Part shown: positions 8,200 through 16,396 of the stretch, piece by piece
Position numbering within the stretch: position 1 is the stretch's first letter
Layout of the letters: each line of letters starts with the position of its first letter
Virus record (IMG/VR): IMGVR_UViG_3300025712_000031
Coordinates: 1-26,250 of that record
Source: a virus
DNA length: 26,250 bases
Strand: one strand, 5' to 3'
Translations under genes and position numbers: made by a program
Notes under the pieces: model-generated
What the model was told of the DNA's origin: nothing
Database searches by the model: none
What the model saw: the letters and a program-made list of their open reading frames with translations, nothing else

Positions 8200-11100
8200 T
8201 TACTGTTCATAAGTTGCTGTCATAGTGACAGTTATGGCATCTAAAAGATCTAGTGTTGTGCCATCTCTTATACTAAGAGTGCCGAACACATTGCCATTTG
8301 CTTGCGTAAGTGATTCGTCCCGCGAGACCCAAACATGACTACCGCTTGCGTCTAACCATGATCCGGTAGTGCCTGAAAATAATGCCGATGATGAACCGTC
8401 GAGATCGAATCTGATATCGTAATCGCTTGACGATCCTGCAAGCAACCATGTTCTGGCGATCGGAAGGTTGCTACTACCGGAACCGGTGCTTGTATCAGTG
8501 AATCTGAAATCACCGTCTGATAGAGAGTTCCAACTAAATGTAACTTCTGCTTTGTCCGGTCCAGGTGCAGGTCCGGAATTTGCAGTAGCATTTACTGTTG
8601 CGCCAAGATCAACCAAAGTCGTTGCTCCTCCATCATTAATCTCAGCAGGACCAGAGACACTATTGATTGCTGCTGCCTGATCTGTAATAGTCACGGTTTG
8701 TTGCGGTGCTGAATTACCGTAAGTATCACCAACCGCATCGATGGTGACATTTTCGTCCCCTTGATATACAGGATCGCTTATTACACTGTAATTCTTTGTT
8801 ACCGTACCGCTACCCGAAGTAAATTCTGCTGCGGTGATTGCAAAAGTACCATCGGTGACCCTACCCGAAGCAGTGCCCGTAATTGTAACCGTAACATCTT
8901 CATACGAACCACCGTTTACTTGCGTTGCTACGATAGTATATTCTATTGGGAAACCTTCTGTTACCGGTGTATTGGTTGACGCAGTGTAAGTAACAGTAGG
9001 AACAGCATCAGTAATATCAACCGTATCGGATTGACCACCCGCAGTCAAAGTTAGAGTTTCGTTTTCAATCGCAACATTATCATAGACAGCAGTGACATCA
9101 ATAAACCCACTGTTACTGCCACCCATTGTAATGTTTCCAGTCAATGCTACATCAATATCTGCTGCTTGAACACCTGTAATTGTATAGGGAACAAGAGTAC
9201 CGTTTGGAATATTGGTGCCCGAAAGGGTGAACCTAGCAACACCGCCTTGTTCTGCAATACTTGATACATTGAACGATCCAGCATTGTAAACAGTTGCAGC
9301 ATCTACAAGACTAAACGTATCACTTGTTCCAGTTCCAGAAATTGTAATCGTCTGTGGACCTTCATAAACATCACTAGAAGTCGTGGTAGGACTGATTGTG
9401 ACCACACCACTATTAGACGCAAATGTAGCAGCAGTAATAGTAGTCGATCCAACATTAGCACGTGCATCACCAGTAATCTCATATGCAAAATCCGCATAAG
9501 TGGCGGTGTTCTGTAATGTTTGAGTGACAGTGAAACTGTAACCATCGCCTTCTGTTACGGTTGTAGCAACCATGTCGATTAAATTAGTTCTTACTATTCC
9601 TGCTTCATTGACGGTAACTGTTTGTTGTGCGGTTTGACCACTGTCATCACCGGTAACCGTGAACGTCCAAACTTCGGGACCAACAAATCCTGCGTCTTCT
9701 GTTGTAGTGACAACAACGTTTGCATAGGTTGGTGAGGTAAAGTCACCACTCGAAGCACCAGCACGTCCTTGAGAATCACCGGTCAATGCCCAACTAACGG
9801 TTTCGCCAACAGAATTGGTTACACTCAAATCTAGTGTTATGTCATTGCCTTCCGTTACAGGTGAGGCAATAGTCAATCCATATGTAGGAACAAGGTCTGT
9901 CAAATCGAATTCAACTGTATCTTGTATTCCTGTGCTCTGACCTGTAACCGTAATGGTGATAGTCTGAGTCCCCTCTTCCGTTGCAAGAACAGTTGTAGGA
10001 AGATTTAGATTTGCATAACTTGTTCCGCCCCAGATGAAAGTTCCGCCAGCAACACTGTATCTTCCGGTGCCATCATCTTCAATTGCGTAGTCTACATTTT
10101 CTCCGACAGAGTTGGTAACATCCAAACCAATAACAACAGTGTTACCTTCTGTGTATGATCCTGCCGAAGTCAGAACTGTGTATACAGGAACAACATCAGT
10201 GATCGAAGAGTTGAAGGTTGCAATCGCGGCACCGCCAACAGTATCTGAAACGTTCACTACGAATGCTTGTGTGCCTTCTGGAGGAAGTTGATCTAAGACA
10301 GCAGTAAGATCCATGGTGGATGTCATGATCATGGTATCGCCGCCAGCAGTAATACTAGCAGCAGTTGTGCCTACTGTCAAGGTTGATCGTGAACCTGTCC
10401 TTGGAACAGAGGCAAAATCTTCGTCTTCTGCCCCAGTAACCCACCAATAATAATTTGTTCCGGGCGCAGTATTCTTTCGAGTAAATGCAAACGAACCAGA
10501 TGCTCCTTCTGATATGGCAGTAGGTCCGGTGATTACAGCAGCACTAGGAGCAGCATCAACCATGTCAAAAGTATTCGTAGATATTTGAGCAGGAACATCG
10601 TGGTTTGTAATTCTAATCGTTGAGGTTTGTGTTCCTCTATAATACCCATCTACTGTGGTTGCAGATAATGTAGGTGTTTGTGATGCTGCGTTAAAAGCAA
10701 TTCTTCCGCTGGTAGTTGTAATTCTTCCATCCAAGTCATCAAGGATTTCCCAAAGCACTCCATCAGAGGTAAGTGTTTCTGTGCTTTGATTGTAAAAATA
10801 ATCACCGTTTGGATTGTGTTCGTTCGTTACAGTGATTGTCGGAACAATAGAACCGCCCTCAGTAATATCACTTTGAGAAACAGCATACTGTGGATATACA
10901 GAAGTGTCATTAATTGTTACAATCGCGCCCTGTTCTTGTGTATTGCTTGGGTTGAGATATGCTAACAATTCTACATTATTAGGATCAGCATGATAATCAC
11001 TATAAGTAGCAGGACCCGTCAAGAAAACCCTGAACGTTTGACCACCACCGCTATCGGTAATAAAATCTTTTCTAGGATAAACATCAAAAGAAGCGGTGTT

Positions 11101-12726
11101 TCCTGATACTGTAATTGTTTGTCGTTGATTGAATCCAAAAACATTTGTTTGTGCCGCGTCCCAATCACCATATCCATTATTATACCCAATCCCACCAACA
11201 CCAAAACCAGTTTGATCTGTACCAGGATGAGCAGTTAATGTGGCATCAAGACTTAAAGATGAACCAGTAGCAGTAGTTGCGTCTGCTAAGTAGTAATTTA
11301 TATCACCATCAGGTAAATTGGTTCCGTTTATAGTAATAGTTTGAGCAGTTCCTGTTTCGTTAACTGAACTAGTCTGGACAATGTAATGAACATCAGCAAT
11401 ATTATATTCAACATTAAAAATTAATTTTCTGTAAGGCGCATTGCACCAATCTCTAATAATGATATTGTATTGTTCTAAACCTTCAGCATTTAAGAAAAAG
11501 TCGTTTGCAATAGTAAAATTAAAACTCCCAGATGTCGGAGTATCATAAACTTTACCTGGCACATTTCCGGGACCTGAATTTACAGGGTCTGCTATCGGTA
11601 ATTCTGTTTGAACACCTACCTCTAAATCTTGCCACCCACCTAGTACTTCAAATTCTGTCAAAGCAGGAAGATCCTGTGTGATAGGATTCGACAAAGTTAT
11701 TTGGTTAGTTGGTGCACCAATTACATTGATAATAGTCGATCCTCTATAAATTCCTAAACCAGTAATATCATATCCAATCCAATCAGCACTGACACTGTTT
11801 AGAGTAAGCGTAATATCGCCTTCGGTTGCTGGATTCCCTGCTTGTATACTAGGAGTTGCAGTGACTAATTGAGGAGGAATTGTCACAAAATCAGAATCAA
11901 CTGTCGTTACGTGTTCTAAATACCATTTATAAGTTCCAGGATAAAGATATGTTTGTTCTGGTGCTCCTAGACCATTTAAAGAAGTTCCTGCTCCCACTAC
12001 ATAATTAACTGTAAGACCTTCGGGAACTGGTTCGTATGAAGGAATTAAAGTAATTACCGGAGAATTTAGCGAAGTTGTTTCACCAGAACTCTGAGAAGTT
12101 AGATTTAGATCCGCATTACTTTCGAGTAACACCTCTCCACCCAAATACATACCAGCAGGATGAACAAATAGTTTGAATAAATTTTTCCATTGATTTACAG
12201 GTATACCAGCACGAACAAGTATAGCAAATGTTTGGTATAACTTATCGTTGGTAAGAAATCTTAAAGAAGATGGACCAATTTTAGATATCAAAGATAACGG
12301 ATTGTTATCGTCTGCTATAAGAAAAATGTTTTCTTTTGTGTAAATAACTTCTGGATCGATATCAAAAAAAGATCTGAAAAACCATTCGATAGAGTACTTA
12401 GAACCTTTTGCTCTAAACAACACACTTGAAAAATTAGCAGCAGCACGTTTGTCTCCTGACCCTTCAAAATAACTTCCGCCTAACAGCAATTCGTCTTCTA
12501 TGAAATTTAAAAGTGTGATATCAGTCTCTGTAATATCACGAGCAAGGAAAAGATGGTTTAATAATTCTGTTGCATCATATTGATTTTGCCACTCGTAATA
12601 TTTTTCGAGCAAAGTAATAAATTTTGGATAAGACGAGGCAAAATGTTCAGGTAGAACATTTTCGATATGAACGTCCCGTAAATTTAATTTACGTCTTCTC
12701 TTGTCTATGAAGTTATCGTGTGCCAT
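8200..12726 (-). CDS. Large tail/neck-associated protein: conserved N-terminal domain plus about ten Calx-beta/Ig-like repeats
   Basis: This 1508-residue protein is also absent from T4. Residues 1-205 form a compact, mostly helical domain (FIDKRRRKLNLRDVHIENVL; DELLLGGSYFEGSGDKRAA; KGSKYSIEWFFRSFF; VHPAGMYLGGEVL) that I recall as a recurring N-terminus of virion proteins in marine T4-like phages; it probably anchors the protein to the particle. From about 222 to 1350 follow beta-rich repeats, many starting with an (I/V/Y)TEG motif and ending in T-x-T-(V/I)-T strands, as in Calx-beta and related Ig-like folds. Two units carrying VTNSVGE are 99 codons apart. Residues ~1365-1508 are a distinct C-terminal domain (WLDASGSHVWVSRDES). 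The length suggests an extended fibre. The start is 9 bases after the gp15 stop and has only a weak ribosome site. Confidence 0.85.
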   Translation of the reverse strand: MAHDNFIDKRRRKLNLRDVHIENVLPEHFASSYPKFITLLEKYYEWQNQYDATELLNHLFLARDITETDITLLNFIEDELLLGGSYFEGSGDKRAAANFSSVLFRAKGSKYSIEWFFRSFFDIDPEVIYTKENIFLIADDNNPLSLISKIGPSSLRFLTNDKLYQTFAILVRAGIPVNQWKNLFKLFVHPAGMYLGGEVLLESNADLNLTSQSSGETTSLNSPVITLIPSYEPVPEGLTVNYVVGAGTSLNGLGAPEQTYLYPGTYKWYLEHVTTVDSDFVTIPPQLVTATPSIQAGNPATEGDITLTLNSVSADWIGYDITGLGIYRGSTIINVIGAPTNQITLSNPITQDLPALTEFEVLGGWQDLEVGVQTELPIADPVNSGPGNVPGKVYDTPTSGSFNFTIANDFFLNAEGLEQYNIIIRDWCNAPYRKLIFNVEYNIADVHYIVQTSSVNETGTAQTITINGTNLPDGDINYYLADATTATGSSLSLDATLTAHPGTDQTGFGVGGIGYNNGYGDWDAAQTNVFGFNQRQTITVSGNTASFDVYPRKDFITDSGGGQTFRVFLTGPATYSDYHADPNNVELLAYLNPSNTQEQGAIVTINDTSVYPQYAVSQSDITEGGSIVPTITVTNEHNPNGDYFYNQSTETLTSDGVLWEILDDLDGRITTTSGRIAFNAASQTPTLSATTVDGYYRGTQTSTIRITNHDVPAQISTNTFDMVDAAPSAAVITGPTAISEGASGSFAFTRKNTAPGTNYYWWVTGAEDEDFASVPRTGSRSTLTVGTTAASITAGGDTMIMTSTMDLTAVLDQLPPEGTQAFVVNVSDTVGGAAIATFNSSITDVVPVYTVLTSAGSYTEGNTVVIGLDVTNSVGENVDYAIEDDGTGRYSVAGGTFIWGGTSYANLNLPTTVLATEEGTQTITITVTGQSTGIQDTVEFDLTDLVPTYGLTIASPVTEGNDITLDLSVTNSVGETVSWALTGDSQGRAGASSGDFTSPTYANVVVTTTEDAGFVGPEVWTFTVTGDDSGQTAQQTVTVNEAGIVRTNLIDMVATTVTEGDGYSFTVTQTLQNTATYADFAYEITGDARANVGSTTITAATFASNSGVVTISPTTTSSDVYEGPQTITISGTGTSDTFSLVDAATVYNAGSFNVSSIAEQGGVARFTLSGTNIPNGTLVPYTITGVQAADIDVALTGNITMGGSNSGFIDVTAVYDNVAIENETLTLTAGGQSDTVDITDAVPTVTYTASTNTPVTEGFPIEYTIVATQVNGGSYEDVTVTITGTASGRVTDGTFAITAAEFTSGSGTVTKNYSVISDPVYQGDENVTIDAVGDTYGNSAPQQTVTITDQAAAINSVSGPAEINDGGATTLVDLGATVNATANSGPAPGPDKAEVTFSWNSLSDGDFRFTDTSTGSGSSNLPIARTWLLAGSSSDYDIRFDLDGSSSALFSGTTGSWLDASGSHVWVSRDESLTQANGNVFGTLSIRDGTTLDLLDAITVTMTATYEQ

Positions 12727-12735
12727 AATTCTTAT

Positions 12736-14697
12736 TTATGCCGTTGGAAATGCTTGTGTTGGAACAGCGAAGTTAGAAGTATATCGTGCGACACCTTTTG
12801 TGATTCTAAAATCTTCAATGAATCCTCCCCAGGCAATGCCTGACGCATTACGTGTTGCATCCATTATTTGTAAAAAGTTTGAACTATAGTCTTGAGTATC
12901 GTTCGTTTCAGTACGTCCCAGAACACCGTTGACAAAAATTCTTAGGTCAGTGCCTTCTCGTGTTACTGCTACGTGATTCCATGCGTTAAGATTTAAGGGA
13001 GTTCCAGAAGTATCAAAATTACTAAATCCTCTAACCACTCTTACTTCGTGAGTAACTGCGATTTGTTCTAACCCTAAACCGTCATTCACCCCGTTAGTTG
13101 AATGGGTGGTTGCCATCTCGTAGTTACCTGACTGTAACGTGTAAAACCACCCTTCCATGGTGAAATCACCAGCACCTAATACTCCGCCTGTGCCTGTGAA
13201 CGTACTTTCAATTCTGCCACTAGTGCCATTTCCTTCCATTGACTTTGCTTGGAATAATGTAGTCAATCCCGCTTCCACATGGACACCATTAACTGTGACT
13301 AGTGAATTATTAAAAGTAGAAGCATCACTTGCGTATGTTGTAGGACTACTCTCACCATCAACTGCATTAACTAAGAATACTACGTTAGCAAAGTTGGGAT
13401 CTATATTACTAGTGTCTGTAACCGTGATCGTAACTTCGCCCACTTCTGCTGAGTTCTCTGCACCATCTGGTATTGCTCGATATCTCCAAACCACGGTGCC
13501 ACTGAATGGTGCCGCAGGAGGTGTATACAAGAATGTTCCTGCAAGCGCATCGATAAGTGTAACCGTACCTTGCCCAGAAGGTGGTTGATCTTCCACAACG
13601 TGGGTGATGTCACCAGTAGTTTCGAACAGATCGTTACTAGAAACATTCATAGTAATTGTTTCACTGCCAGAGTAATCTAACGAGAAGGTGTCATCAATTG
13701 CATCATCCACACCAGCATTAGAAGGTCCATTAACGGTAATGCTAATTTGTTCTACAACATTTTGACCAACATCAACACCAATGACAAAACTATCAGGTCC
13801 ATAAGCATCTGGGTTAGGTGTGTAGATCCATGTACCGTCTGAGTCAACCGCCGCAGTACCAAACTCCGGAGAAGTAGTTATTTCATAACCCTGTATGTCA
13901 TTTAGTGTATTCACTAATGATAAGGTGTTAGTTGCAGTTTGTCCTGAATCTTCTAGTATGTTACCAGGAAGACTAGCACTGTCTCCTGAAAGAATATTGG
14001 ATTCGACTTTACAGAATGCAAGCAAACCGCCTGTATCGAAATCGAGAAAATTAGTTTCTACTGTTCTAATAATAGCAGAAGCAGATTCAACAACCTTATA
14101 CATATTAATCTTCATTTCAAAATCTAGTGTGTAGATGATAGTTCTACGGGTTTCGATTGCTCCCTCGTAGTCATCCTGCATAACCACACCGTCTAATCTT
14201 ATAGGAGTATCTTCTGTGACATCATATCCTTCTAGTGGTTTAACAGATACTGTATATTGAGGTGTGAAAAAAGGTATAATTTGTTCGACAACTTGAAGCG
14301 CATCATCTTGACTTCTTGCATATACGTTTAATTGAAATTGTAAATTGTACGGAACGGGGTTATACATCCTTCTTGCTCGCCCACTATCAGTAGTGTCGGC
14401 AATAGTTCGTTTTCCCACCTTAGACAATTGCCGTTGAGCATCATATTGAATAGCAAGAATTTCAAATGACATTCTTGGTAACTTAATAGCAATTTGTCTT
14501 TCTTGTTCTTCACCCACTTCCATCCCTGCGATTCTGTCAATAAAATCACGGCGAGGTGCATAAGACAAAGGAACCTTGGTTTGGTTAATAATTTCACCCG
14601 CAGAATTATGTCTAACAACATAAATGTTATTAAACAACGAACCGAAAACAGCAACAGACTTTCGAATTCTTTCGTGATAAAACCAATTAGTTAACAT
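12736..14697 (-). CDS. 15: Tail completion/sheath stabiliser (T4 gp15 family) fused to cadherin-like and laminin-G-like domains
   Basis: Residues 1-240 match T4 gp15 (272 residues), the ring that caps the finished tail and joins it to the neck. The match includes NWFYHERIRKSVAVFGSLFNNI at the N-terminus and YNPVPYNLQFQLNVYARSQDD, VVEQIIPFFTPQ (about 112-146), which parallels T4 YNPSPIKMIYELSIFTRYEDD, VEQILPYFQPH. The other ~410 residues have no T4 equivalent. Residues ~245-430 hold two cadherin-like repeats (EFGTAAVDSDGTWIYTPNPDAYG; GQGTVTLIDALAGTFLYTPP). Residues ~436-653 look like a laminin-G/concanavalin-like domain (DFTMEGWFY, LNAWNHVAVTREGTDLRIFVNG, IEDFRITKGVARYT). Such folds often bind glycans. 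The start codon overlaps the gp14 stop (TAATG), with GGAGA 7-11 bases upstream. Confidence 0.93.
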   Translation of the reverse strand: MLTNWFYHERIRKSVAVFGSLFNNIYVVRHNSAGEIINQTKVPLSYAPRRDFIDRIAGMEVGEEQERQIAIKLPRMSFEILAIQYDAQRQLSKVGKRTIADTTDSGRARRMYNPVPYNLQFQLNVYARSQDDALQVVEQIIPFFTPQYTVSVKPLEGYDVTEDTPIRLDGVVMQDDYEGAIETRRTIIYTLDFEMKINMYKVVESASAIIRTVETNFLDFDTGGLLAFCKVESNILSGDSASLPGNILEDSGQTATNTLSLVNTLNDIQGYEITTSPEFGTAAVDSDGTWIYTPNPDAYGPDSFVIGVDVGQNVVEQISITVNGPSNAGVDDAIDDTFSLDYSGSETITMNVSSNDLFETTGDITHVVEDQPPSGQGTVTLIDALAGTFLYTPPAAPFSGTVVWRYRAIPDGAENSAEVGEVTITVTDTSNIDPNFANVVFLVNAVDGESSPTTYASDASTFNNSLVTVNGVHVEAGLTTLFQAKSMEGNGTSGRIESTFTGTGGVLGAGDFTMEGWFYTLQSGNYEMATTHSTNGVNDGLGLEQIAVTHEVRVVRGFSNFDTSGTPLNLNAWNHVAVTREGTDLRIFVNGVLGRTETNDTQDYSSNFLQIMDATRNASGIAWGGFIEDFRITKGVARYTSNFAVPTQAFPTA

Positions 14698-15614
14698 TAA
14701 GGATCTCCAAACGGATTAGACTCAGAGAAATCTAAAATTCCGTCTGCAACAGTTTCGAATATATCATTCTGATTTTGATTCATTTCTTTTTCACTTACAA
14801 TCGTAGGTATTCCGACAGCATTACTTTCTAGTCCTATCACACTATCTACTGTATTAAATGAATGAAACAAACCATCCGAAGTACTTATATTAGTTATACT
14901 TAATATTCTAGCAGATGAAACGGATGCATCATATTCTACAACATCAGCATATATGTAAATTTGAGAATCCCCTTCCCCTTGAATCTGTCTAACCCTTTCG
15001 CCAACTTCAAACGCACCATTCTCTCCAAAAAATTCTGTTGTAAAAACTTCTGTAAAAGTCATTTGATATTGATGACCAAATATTTCTACGTTATCAATTT
15101 CTGCAATATTAGTATCAAAATTTTCTCCGCTAAATTCAAACAACTCACAAGACAATCTGAATACGGGTAAATTTTTCAATTGATAGAAAGGAGTTTCATC
15201 AAAAGTTTTTTGAATTTCAAATATAGAACCGGACAAAGGTAAAAATATTAGATCACCTTCCCTCGGTCTAAAAAAATTATTAGTGTCCTGCTCATGTTCG
15301 TATGGCGCTACTTGTTGTAACCATCTACGCCGAGAAACCACAAAGGTTGCTTGGTCACGAATCTCTACACCAAATTTCGTGAACAAGTCACCCTCGCCAT
15401 CGAACCCTTCTACATTCTCAATGTACATTTCTATTTTATATGCATCATCAAAAACAGCAGAGGTTTCATCGCCAAAGATAGTGTCTTGATTTACAGAGTC
15501 ACGAGGCAGGTAATAAACATCCTGCCCATACATTTTTAAAGACTCGACTATCAAGTCTTCGTATAAGACCTGCTCTGATCTGGCACCTTGTGAAAAATAC
15601 TTATTAGTTGCCAT
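14697..15614 (-). CDS. 14: Neck protein (T4 gp14 family)
   Basis: This 305-residue protein (T4 gp14: 256) lies between gp13 and gp15, and its features fit gp14, which with gp13 forms the collar or head-tail connector that seals the filled head. Seen in the sequence: ATNKYFSQGARSEQVLYEDLIVESLKMYGQDVYYLPR at the N-terminus, IFGDETSAVFDDAYKIEMYIENVEGFDGEGDLFTKFG (about 46-82), and VSRRRWLQQVAPYEHE, all consistent with the T4-like gp14 arrangement of a YIPR-like strand followed by GED and FEGEG-like turns. The C-terminus is Asn/Glu-rich and ends ESNPFGDP. It starts 3 bases after the gp13 stop with a TAGGT site, and its stop overlaps the gp15 start, so gp13-14-15 appear translationally coupled. 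Confidence 0.93.
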   Translation of the reverse strand: MATNKYFSQGARSEQVLYEDLIVESLKMYGQDVYYLPRDSVNQDTIFGDETSAVFDDAYKIEMYIENVEGFDGEGDLFTKFGVEIRDQATFVVSRRRWLQQVAPYEHEQDTNNFFRPREGDLIFLPLSGSIFEIQKTFDETPFYQLKNLPVFRLSCELFEFSGENFDTNIAEIDNVEIFGHQYQMTFTEVFTTEFFGENGAFEVGERVRQIQGEGDSQIYIYADVVEYDASVSSARILSITNISTSDGLFHSFNTVDSVIGLESNAVGIPTIVSEKEMNQNQNDIFETVADGILDFSESNPFGDP

Positions 15615-15617
15615 TTA

Positions 15618-16370
15618 TTAACCTACGAAGAAATCTGGCGGTAACTCTTGCTCGATTCTTAACTTCTCTTCTAACTTTTCTAATTCAGAATTAGCATCAT
15701 CAAGCATTTGTCGCGCATTAACAGTAACACCTCCGGGTAACTGCATGCCTTCAAATTTAGACATGTTGATACCCCACTGTTGTTTAATTAAAGCAGTGAG
15801 ATAATTTTTTACAAACATATCATTATAGACGCTAGTAAATGAATCCGGATCAATAGCAGAATATATTTCAGCAACAACGTAATCACCAACCCTAAGATCA
15901 TCATTGATCCATTCGCCCCAAATATAAAGACGATCTTGATGCCTAGACCAAGAAGTTTGCGGATTGCCGTGAAGAAGTTGATCCATAAAATCTAAGTACT
16001 GTTCAAATTGAATGTAGTAAGACAACCCACCACCAAAATTTAAAAAGTCACCCATACTATTTAACATCATTTGATATTTAACATCAAACATATTAACAGT
16101 AGAAAATGTTGGATTAATAGGAAACAGTTGTGAGATATATAAAACCTCACTCGAAATCGGAATCCAACCGTTATCGACATCAGTTTGCGTAATCAAATGT
16201 TTTAAATAAGTACGATAAGTTGCATCACTATGGAACTCTTGATACAACTGAATAGTATCATCGACTTTATCTTCTATCTGATCTTCATCCACATTTATTT
16301 CGATCACAGGATCACCTAACCTTCGAAGGCAATGATCGATCAACGTTTGTCTGGAATTAGGTTGTGCCAT
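15618..16370 (-). CDS. 13: Neck protein (T4 gp13 family)
   Basis: This 250-residue protein (T4 gp13: 309) is the first gene of the conserved neck-tail-terminase-sheath block. Features expected for T4-like gp13: an N-terminal helical part LIDHCLRRLGDPVIEINVDEDQIEDKVDDTIQLYQEFH (about 10-47), the central FDVKYQMMLN segment, WSRHQDRLYIWGEW (about 140-153), and a C-terminal helical tail with QLPGGVTVNARQMLDDANSELEKLEEKL. In T4, gp13 joins gp14 to form the connector that attaches head to tail. AAAGGT lies 5-6 bases ahead of the ATG, and an exact late promoter element lies 18 bases upstream, which predicts a 13-base leader. Confidence 0.95.
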   Translation of the reverse strand: MAQPNSRQTLIDHCLRRLGDPVIEINVDEDQIEDKVDDTIQLYQEFHSDATYRTYLKHLITQTDVDNGWIPISSEVLYISQLFPINPTFSTVNMFDVKYQMMLNSMGDFLNFGGGLSYYIQFEQYLDFMDQLLHGNPQTSWSRHQDRLYIWGEWINDDLRVGDYVVAEIYSAIDPDSFTSVYNDMFVKNYLTALIKQQWGINMSKFEGMQLPGGVTVNARQMLDDANSELEKLEEKLRIEQELPPDFFVG

Positions 16371-16388
16371 TTAGATACCTTTTACCTG

Positions 16389-16396
16389 TATTTATA
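16389..16396 (-). promoter_or_regulatory. T4-type late promoter (TATAAATA) ahead of gp13, overlapping a stop codon
   Basis: The minus strand reads TATAAATA exactly, and its TAA is the stop codon of the giant upstream gene. By T4 spacing, transcription would start near 16383, leaving a 13-base leader that contains AAAGGT and then the gp13 ATG. It would let the neck-terminase genes be expressed independently of the long fibre message. Confidence 0.72.

Noticed and set aside
12733-12740. CATAAATA on the minus strand, similar to the late promoter element
   Set aside because: The transcript would start about one base before the ATG at 12726, leaving no leader or ribosome site, so the match is more likely chance around the gp15 stop codon.
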